Origin: Saprospiraceae bacterium
GTDB taxonomy: Bacteria > Bacteroidota > Bacteroidia > Chitinophagales > Saprospiraceae
DNA: 64,000 bases
Direction: 5' to 3'
Assembly (NCBI GenBank): GCA_016717145.1
Contig: JADKGD010000002.1
Span: 1-64,000, forward strand
The notes beneath the pieces are model-generated. The model had not been told where the DNA came from. It searched no databases and saw only the letters and a program-made list of their open reading frames with translations. Positions 58,073-64,000 of the stretch are shown in pieces. How positions within the stretch are numbered: position 1 is the first letter of the stretch; the number at the start of each line of letters is the position of its first letter. Position numbers and translations under genes: made by a program.

Positions 58073-59234
58073 TCAGCTTCTAAACGGATTGCTCCATTTA
58101 GGATCTTTTGTCATTTCAGTATCTGTAAGTGTCTTTAGAAAGCAATGATGGCTTTCTTTTCTATCGAATTTAAATCTAATCTTTTTAAATTACCATGACC
58201 GTCGGTGAATTTTTACATCTAAATTTTATGCGGTTTTACACCGTTTGTATAGTGATCTATTACTTCTTCAAGTGTACTAAACCTTCCGTCATGCATGTAT
58301 GGGCTTGTCAGATCAATATTTCTTAAACTTGGAATTCTGAATCTTCCATTACCTACTCCGTTATCCGCATAATCAAGCTCCAATCCAATATTAGTCGCAC
58401 CCATAAGGTCTTCCCCAGGGGAGCCAAATGAACCGCCGCCGCTACCATAAGTATCATTAGGGCCGTCTTGTGCTGCCATATTGCCACCACCATGGCACGA
58501 GGCACATTTGGCTTTATCACTATTAAAAAGTTCCATTCCCATAATTTCGAGCGAATTCAGATTTGAAGATCCGTCTTTGAGAGATATCAAATCTAGATCT
58601 GTTTGTAGTAATAGAAGCTACAAATTGAGAAATTGCTTTTGAGATATTTTCAGGAGATATATCTTCAGTCCCAAAAGCTTTTTTAAGAAAAGAGGTTTGT
58701 AATAGTCTGTATTTTCAAGTTTTCCAACAAGATTGTCCAGATTATCCATACCCATTTCTATATGATTAATAACCGGTCTTAGTGAAGGTCGTGGATAGAT
58801 TGTGATCTCGAATCCCAAAATAGATTATTCTGTAGAATAGGATTTATAATGGCCATGCTATTTCGAGTGGTTACCCTACCTTCAAAGCCAGTACTAAATT
58901 GTTTCCCGTCCGAAAAAGCCTTGTCTTGATGATGACATGAAGCACATGCCACAGTATTATTAAGCGATAATTTTTTATCGTAAAAAAGAACCCTGCCTAA
59001 TGTGGCACCCCATGGAGTGACTTCCATTTTTCCATTAAAAACCGGCTGACCATTGACGATCCCAAAATCATCAGAAATAATGGGAGTGGTTCCTGATGGC
59101 AAGTTCAACTGGTCATAAGCATATGGATGCTCTGGCAACACCAATGACTCTTTAGGACCATCTGTTAAAGTAGCATCACTGCATGCGCAAATAGAAACAA
59201 CTAAAATTGTTAAAACAAAATAAATTTTTTTCAT
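58073..59234 (-). pseudogene. Di-haem cytochrome c peroxidase-like protein, several frameshifts
   Basis: Lipoprotein-like start ('VLTILVVSICACSDA'). Haem site 1 is 'CASCHHQDKAFSDG' in the first piece (58779-59234); the middle piece (58618-58818) has 'LRPVINHIEMGM'; haem site 2 is 'CASCHGGGN' in the third (58219-58590). After 'GVKPHKI' the frame continues past two stops as 'KFTDGHGNLKRLDLNSIEKK' and, after one more shift, ends 'TKDPKWSNPFRS' at 58073. At least four indels, two of them compensating in A-runs within about 15 bp. The family reduces peroxide or oxidises partner proteins in the periplasm. Confidence 0.82.
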
Positions 59235-59318
59235 GATAAAATTTGTTTAGATCTTTAAAACTAATATTCAAAAATAGTTCTAAATATTGACAATGTCAAT
59301 ATTTTATAAAGTCTAACA

Positions 59319-59924
59319 CTAATAAAGTCGCACATTAACAAAAATAGCTAAAGGAAGCTGAAATTCTATTATTGGCCCCTCTGTATCAGACCCAAAACCT
59401 ACATTCAACTGAGCTTCAGTAGATATAAACATTCTTTTGGAAAAGTGATATTCAAATCCATATGATTTATCTATACCAAAAACAGTTCCTCCCAAATCAT
59501 CCTCAGCTCTAAAAAATATATCCCACCCACTTGTATATGCCCATTTTTTATCCTTTGTAATCATATATCTTTTCTCGAGACCTAATAGAAGATATGCGAA
59601 CTGTCTGGATATGTTACTACTAGCGTTATCGTGAATATTTGCTCCAAATCCTACTCTGAAAGCCCTTGAAGAATAATATTTTTTTATATCTTAGTCCAAT
59701 AATTCCAGCCTGGTTTTCTCCAAGATTAAACGGAATAAATTTTGAAAAAAGTGGTGTAAAATTCACGCCTATTTCCTTTGAATATGACCAATAATATGGG
59801 TCGTCTTCATAGAGATCTTCCTCAGCATATACAGAGGATTCGTCTTGCTTTTTAACATTTTGACCAATGATAAAAGATGAAAAGTCTGCCGATAAAAATA
59901 AAATTAATACCTTTTTTTTTTCAT
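59319..59924 (-). pseudogene. Outer-membrane beta-barrel protein 2 of a tandem pair, one frameshift
   Basis: From an ATG at 59924 a signal-like 'KKKKVLILFLSADFSS' leads to an acidic linker ('EEDLYEDDPYYW') and strands 'KEIGVNFTPLFSKFIPFNLG'. One A added to the A7 run near 59687 gives 'KKYYSSRAFRVGFGANIHDN' and joins the C-terminal piece 59319-59564, ending 'FQLPLAIFVNVRLY'. About 202 aa. Its start and end resemble the gene before it, so the two are probably tandem paralogues. Function unknown; last gene of the leftward array. Confidence 0.6.
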
Positions 59925-59928
59925 CGGG

Positions 59929-60601
59929 TCAGAATGCAATATTAAAAAACAATGACTGAGGAAGTTGTAACACGAGAGACAATTGGTCGATTTAGATTCT
60001 GTCAAATTCATACCGCTTGATCTTATGATTTCTTTTGCTGAACTATAAAACCATAAAAACTGCATTCAGAACTTATAAAAATTCTATCTGATATTTTATA
60101 TTCAAGACGCAACATTGGCCCCAATCCACCGCCAAAGGTCTTTTGGTCGCTGGTAAACGTTATTCCTGACCCATTAAAATTTTCAACGTTTGAGTATTCA
60201 GCATTATACAAACCCAAAAAATCAAGTCCATAGGAAAATAATATTCTATCATGTAAAATGATATGCCTTTCGAATCACTCTAAATTCTGTATTTTTGATA
60301 TTTATAGTCCTCTGAATAAAATTTCCATTACTAAAATCATCCTCCACTTTTTTTGTTATATCTACACTCAAAGCTGATCTGAAAGATGATCTTCCAAGGT
60401 GCCTCCTATAAGTCAGCCCATATGGAGAATTTGCATTATTTGGGTTGAGGCTAAGTACGTTACCTAGAACATTGGTAAAATTTATTCCAATTTCATTTTT
60501 AAAAGGATAGAACTCAGAGATAGTTATTTTTTCGGATTGTGCAACGGCAGATTTATACGATACAAAAAAATTAAAAAAATAAAAAATAGCATTATTCTCA
60601 T
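59929..60601 (-). pseudogene. Outer-membrane beta-barrel protein 1 of a tandem pair, several frameshifts
   Basis: From an ATG at 60601 a signal peptide ('MRIMLFFIFLIFF', then 'SYKSAVAQSEKITI') continues, after a shift near a T-run, as 'NEIGINFTNVLGNVLSLNP', 'PYGLTYRRHLGRSSFRSALS', then after another shift 'HIILHDRILFSYGLDFLGLY', 'EYKISDRIFISSECSFYGF' and finally 'LSLVLQLPQSLFFNIAF'. The end matches that of the next gene ('FQLPLAIFVNVRLY'). About 224 aa restored. The barrel pattern with terminal Phe is clear; the family and role are not. Confidence 0.58.
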
Positions 60602-60781
60602 AGATAACAAATTTTCCCTCTACGTCAACGATGTAAATACTTCGTTTGTTGCTTTTGCTTTAATTTTTAATCTATCTTATCAATATTTATATACCTTTTT
60701 TAGAAATTTGAGTGCAAAAATAATTTTTGCCGGAAATAAACTAATGCTTTATTAGTTGCCTGGACCTTGTCTTAAACACCT

Positions 60782-61252
60782 TTACGGGTAAATGTTCGTG
60801 GGCAGTAAATAAACATCTCTACTAACTCCATTGACGCTATATTTTGAGACAATATTAATTAATTCGAACCCACATCCTTCCATGGATAACCTCATATTAA
60901 TTTCAGTAAATTCTCGACTGGTAAGATAATCTCTACTATTAAGATAAAAAAAAATGACCTTATCTCCAGTTTCACCATATTCGCTTACTTCATCTACAGC
61001 CTTTTGGTAACATTCTCCATTAGCCCCTAAAATGCCATTCTGAATAAAATTTACCTTGATATAAGAAACTGTGACATTAGGAATAGGATTTTTGAATTCC
61101 GATTAAGCACTTTAATAAAAACACCCTGATTTACCTTTATAAGATGTTAAAAAGTTTCACAATCCGGTAGTGGTTGTATCACCCAGATAACATGACCAGG
61201 CCAGGATTATAAACACACTCATTACTGCTATTGAGGTAAAAGACCTTAACAT
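60782..61252 (-). pseudogene. Small lipoprotein A with CarboxypepD_reg-like domain, frameshifted
   Basis: From an ATG at 61252 comes a lipoprotein signal ('VFIILAWSCYLGD'). After one or more shifts in the next 60 bp the frame reads 'GVFIKVLNRNSKNPIPNVTV', 'FIQNGILGANGECYQKAVDE' and ends 'VSRDVYLLPTNIYP' at 60782. The 'PIPNVTV' segment is like the start of carboxypeptidase-regulatory/Ig-type beta-sandwiches. About 157 aa. Lipoprotein B at 63371-63793 has the same plan ('DVFIKIFDLKTK', 'PISNVIV'), so they are paralogues. Confidence 0.55.
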
Positions 61253-61333
61253 ACTGTTTTATACTTTTAATTTTTAAGACCATATAATTAATTAAAAAAT
61301 GTCAAAGTCACTCTTATAAAAAACACTACGTAA

Positions 61334-61455
61334 TTATTTACCGGAATTTACAACTACCAGATTCTTTGTCACCTTCCATTGACCAACTGTAATTTCTATA
61401 TTATACATACCACCCTGAAGATCTGCAGTCCCGATTTTTTCAATCAGATTCGGCT
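61334..61455. repeat. Direct repeat (copy A) encoding a T9SS sorting tail; copy B at 63871-63992
   Basis: Hand alignment of copy A with copy B (offset 2537 bp) shows about seven or eight mismatches over roughly 120 bp, including the stop codon. The bases outside the coding region do not match, so the similarity is confined to the sorting tail. Confidence 0.75.
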
Positions 61456-63298
61456 TAACCATTTTGATCACCTGCCCGATATTATTTTTAATAATAACAC
61501 TGCTTAAGGGATATTCAGAACTATTTTTAATAGTAAAATAATCATCCGTAGGGTTAGGATATATGGTGATCTGATTTGATATAAGTTGAATATCTATTCC
61601 TGTCAATACAAAATCATAACAAGCTGATACACTTTTACAGTTGTTGCCATCGGTCAACTTTACACTGTATTTACCGTTTTTAGTTGGTGTGTAAGATTGT
61701 CCAGTGGCACCATCAATATCTGTAAGGCTTATACAATCAAACCACTGATACTTTGCTCCACTGAGGTTTGCAGTGAGTGCATTTTGCGATTGGGTCACAC
61801 CTACGTCCGGTGTACTAAAAGTTAATATTGCATTTACTATGCTGTCACAGCCAAAAATGGTTTGCAATTTGACTTCATATTGCCCGTTTTGGGTAAAAGT
61901 CTGATTACCAACAGTGAACACTTCTCCTGTACATAGTGATTTTGTCAGGCTTGAAGTAAATTTCGGATGGATAATGAGATTCAGATCAATGATACTGTCA
62001 CAACCGTTGGATGAGTTCAATTTTATTTGATATATCCCGGTTTGGTTAAATGTATACCCGCCTATAGTATACTCTTCTCCCTGACATATGCTTCTCTGTT
62101 GATTTTGCAGGTATGCAGGATACACTAACAGACTTAGATGCACTGTACTGTCACAATGGTTTGATTTTTCAAAAGTTACAAAATACTCTCCGGAAGACTT
62201 AAATACCTGATTCCCAATTTTTACCGAATCTCCGTAACAGATACTTCGACTCACATTTACAAAATTGGTAGCGCAAAGTTTATTCTCATAATACCCTATC
62301 CCCACTCCTGTTGAATTTAATGCCTGAACCAAAAAGATATCCAGATCGCCGTCGCCGTCAATGTCCACTAGTGAAGGAGGATAAAGGCTTTCTTCTTTTC
62401 CGGCCACAGGAAGTCCCAAAAGGGTGCTAAAATTATCAAAATTAGGTTTTCCATTAGGCGTATGGTTGTTTTGTAAAAAGGTAATAACTTTGAAAGTATC
62501 AACTGTAGTTAATGAAAGGATGTCATTGTCATTGTCATTGTCTATATCTCCGACAGTGCTTAATTGGGTCTCATTGATAGCATTTGCAAGTCCATATGGA
62601 TTTGGGTACCAACCTAAAAATTTTGGTTTTGTGATCGTCCCGATGTTTTTGGCATAGAAAAAAATTGGCTCTTGTAATTCTTTGCCTGAAGTGTCAATTC
62701 CCGATTGATATCCACTCAAAAGTATATCCAAATCACCGTCCATATCCATATCAGCCAAATCCGGCATAAAAAAACTTCCTTCTAAAAAAACATTTAATTC
62801 AAGAGAATCAGCACCAATAATATTAAATTGGTTATTACCGGTAATTGATTTCCTTTCATAATACAAAGTCTGAAGATTCCGAAAAGAATCAATTCCTGAA
62901 GAAACAATAAAATCCGGCATTCCATCGTGGTTCAGATCTCCTATTGAAGGGAAAAAATATCCATTTGGGTAAGGAAAATTATTCATAAATGGCTTTCTGG
63001 TTTTAAAAGAAGGATGCCATCGATCTCCTATGTTCTCCTGTACATCTATAAAATAATGAATGTTTTCAAATGATAAATATTTGACACTATCTCTTTTACT
63101 TATACCAATTAGTATGGCATCCTGATCGCCATCTGCATCTACATCGTAAAACATAGATTTAATGGCAAAATTGGTGGTATCTTTTGTTGTTATTTCCAAT
63201 CCAAAAAGGTTGTTTCCTTTGAACTGGAATTCCTGACTGTACACATTATTAAAGCCTAATAGGCTTATAAAGCAGATAAAAAGAATTTTATTTTTCAT
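61334..63298 (-). CDS. T9SS-exported FG-GAP/VCBS repeat protein with Cys-containing repeats
   Basis: From the ATG at 63298 (MKNKILFICFISLLG) it has 654 aa and a signal peptide. Five FG-GAP/VCBS calcium-type repeats are visible: 'DVDADGDQDAIL', 'DLNHDGMPDFIV', 'DMDMDGDLDILL', 'DIDNDNDNDILS', 'DIDGDGDLDIFL'. Three ~50-residue repeats follow, each 'C-x-G-E/D-x-x-x-x-G...F...G-x-Y/F...CDS', then an Ig-like domain and a T9SS sorting domain ('IYPNPTDDYFTIKN ...GGMYNIEI'). A surface-displayed binding or beta-propeller protein is likely. The last 40 residues are nearly identical to those of the next copy at the window edge. Confidence 0.82.
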   Translation of the reverse strand: MKNKILFICFISLLGFNNVYSQEFQFKGNNLFGLEITTKDTTNFAIKSMFYDVDADGDQDAILIGISKRDSVKYLSFENIHYFIDVQENIGDRWHPSFKTRKPFMNNFPYPNGYFFPSIGDLNHDGMPDFIVSSGIDSFRNLQTLYYERKSITGNNQFNIIGADSLELNVFLEGSFFMPDLADMDMDGDLDILLSGYQSGIDTSGKELQEPIFFYAKNIGTITKPKFLGWYPNPYGLANAINETQLSTVGDIDNDNDNDILSLTTVDTFKVITFLQNNHTPNGKPNFDNFSTLLGLPVAGKEESLYPPSLVDIDGDGDLDIFLVQALNSTGVGIGYYENKLCATNFVNVSRSICYGDSVKIGNQVFKSSGEYFVTFEKSNHCDSTVHLSLLVYPAYLQNQQRSICQGEEYTIGGYTFNQTGIYQIKLNSSNGCDSIIDLNLIIHPKFTSSLTKSLCTGEVFTVGNQTFTQNGQYEVKLQTIFGCDSIVNAILTFSTPDVGVTQSQNALTANLSGAKYQWFDCISLTDIDGATGQSYTPTKNGKYSVKLTDGNNCKSVSACYDFVLTGIDIQLISNQITIYPNPTDDYFTIKNSSEYPLSSVIIKNNIGQVIKMVKPNLIEKIGTADLQGGMYNIEITVGQWKVTKNLVVVNSGK

Positions 63299-63370
63299 AC
63301 GTCTATATTTTATTAATATTGATTCAGATGTATTCATGTCATAAAATAGTAATGATTTTATCATTTAATT

Positions 63371-63793
63371 TTAAAAGGCATTTTGAATACGCAAAATAAT
63401 TTTATACGTTGCAGAAACATAACCATTCTTACTTAGAGTAAAATATAATTCTGTATAATCATGCTCTGAATAATACGTTGCTTCATTTTTGAAATAAAAA
63501 TTCCTTCAACACCGGTTTGACTTGCTGTTTTAAATCATTATTTTCGACTTTGATACAACCGATGCTACCATTTGGATCATTTACTACACCATGCCTCACT
63601 CTAACTATACCTACAATCACATTTGAAATTGGTTTTTTGTTTTAAGGTCAAAAATCTTAATAAATACATCTTGACTTTTAGAGACCGGAGGAGTAAGATA
63701 TAGGCAATTATCATAATCTGGGCCTCCATCACATGACACCATAAAATGACTAAAAACGATCATTAATAATAAATATCCAAAATACTTTTTCAT
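63371..63793 (-). pseudogene. Small lipoprotein B, frameshifted
   Basis: From an ATG at 63793: lipoprotein signal 'VFSHFMVSCDGGPDYDN', then 'SQDVFIKIFDLKTK', and in shifted frames 'PISNVIVGIVRVRHGVVND', 'SQTGVEGIFIS' and 'EATYYSEHDYTELYFTLSKN', ending 'IILRIQNAF' at 63371. About 139 aa with about three shifts. The beta-sandwich pattern and the position behind a T9SS protein match lipoprotein A. Confidence 0.55.
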
Positions 63794-63870
63794 ATTCTTA
63801 TAATTTTATTGGAAAATAAATTTGGCTTTACTTTTAAATCATTTACGCTACTTTTTTAAAATACTCAAGA

Positions 63871-64000
63871 TTATTTGCCGGAATTTACAACCACCAGATT
63901 CTTTGTCACCTTCCATTGACCAACTGTAATTTCTATATTATACATACCGCCCGGAAGATCTGCAGTCCCGATTTTTTCAGTCAGATTTGGTTTACAATTT
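63871..64000 (-). CDS. C-terminal end of a second T9SS protein, cut by the window edge
   Basis: The visible 43 codons read 'KPNLTEKIGTADLPGGMYNI' and continue to 'NLVVVNSGK', a T9SS type A sorting tail. Only two of the last 40 residues differ from the tail of the FG-GAP protein at 61334. The body lies beyond the window. It is most likely a paralogue with the same export signal. Confidence 0.8.
   Translation of the reverse strand, partial: NCKPNLTEKIGTADLPGGMYNIEITVGQWKVTKNLVVVNSGK

Noticed and set aside
1..64000. CRISPR array, prophage, insertion sequence or integron
   Set aside because: No regularly spaced repeats, transposase, integrase or phage structural gene was found on either strand.

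Overview
The window is an AT-rich stretch of a Bacteroidota chromosome or metagenomic contig, most likely from the Saprospiria or a close relative. No rRNA gene is present to fix the lineage. The evidence is several proteins with type IX secretion (T9SS) C-terminal sorting domains, a TonB-dependent receptor with a PorV-like partner, many outer-membrane beta-barrels, a dockerin ending in the 'KIGDVNGS' module, and TAnnTTTG promoter boxes upstream of several genes instead of Shine-Dalgarno signals.

Layout. 0-2 kb: a winged-helix/phosphoribosyltransferase regulator preceded by two 31-bp direct repeats that overlap its presumed promoter, a low-complexity spacer and a broken lipoprotein gene. 2-13 kb: an M1 metallopeptidase, an unrecognised helical protein, a T9SS protein with a cohesin-like domain followed by a small dockerin protein, a DUF1232 protein, a beta-barrel, a GH31 glucosidase and tRNA-Cys. 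13-17 kb: an MBL hydrolase, a barrel, lgt, a HIT protein and greA. 17-26 kb: a three-gene unit of TonB receptor, 1376-aa secreted protein and PorV-like barrel, ended by a strong terminator. 26-38 kb: mostly housekeeping genes, namely a D-2-hydroxyacid dehydrogenase, panD, a flippase-like protein, a heptose-1-phosphate adenylyltransferase, a NIF3 protein, a zinc-ribbon protein, a TPR protein, a Na/Pi cotransporter, lpxK, a DUF554 protein, scpA and prfA. 38-47 kb: a CotH-like T9SS protein, a barrel, a two-gene phosphorylase-like unit, a GH13 lipoprotein, a methyltransferase, tRNA-Phe, an M90-like protein without its zinc motif and ogt. 47-52 kb: a lipid/redox cluster of patatin, metallophosphoesterase, FAD-linked oxidase and a GMC oxidoreductase remnant. 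52-56 kb: thrA-thrB-thrC. 56-64 kb: a T9SS amidase, a di-haem peroxidase, and a leftward array made of two tandem copies of [T9SS protein + small lipoprotein] followed by two beta-barrels.

Reading frames are mostly intact from about 2 to 37 kb. From 37 kb onward many genes, including prfA, thrB and thrC, are broken by single-base shifts, mostly at A/T homopolymers. I reconstructed most of these by eye. The pattern points to residual sequencing error rather than true gene decay, so broken genes are given with their probable full extents. Two losses are not single-base shifts: ThrA lacks about 44 residues including the homoserine dehydrogenase nucleotide-binding loop, and the GMC oxidoreductase has only its C-terminal domain.

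The best candidate for an undescribed system is the surface array at 59.3-64 kb. Next are the repeat-controlled winged-helix/PRTase gene and the TonB receptor/secreted protein/PorV unit.
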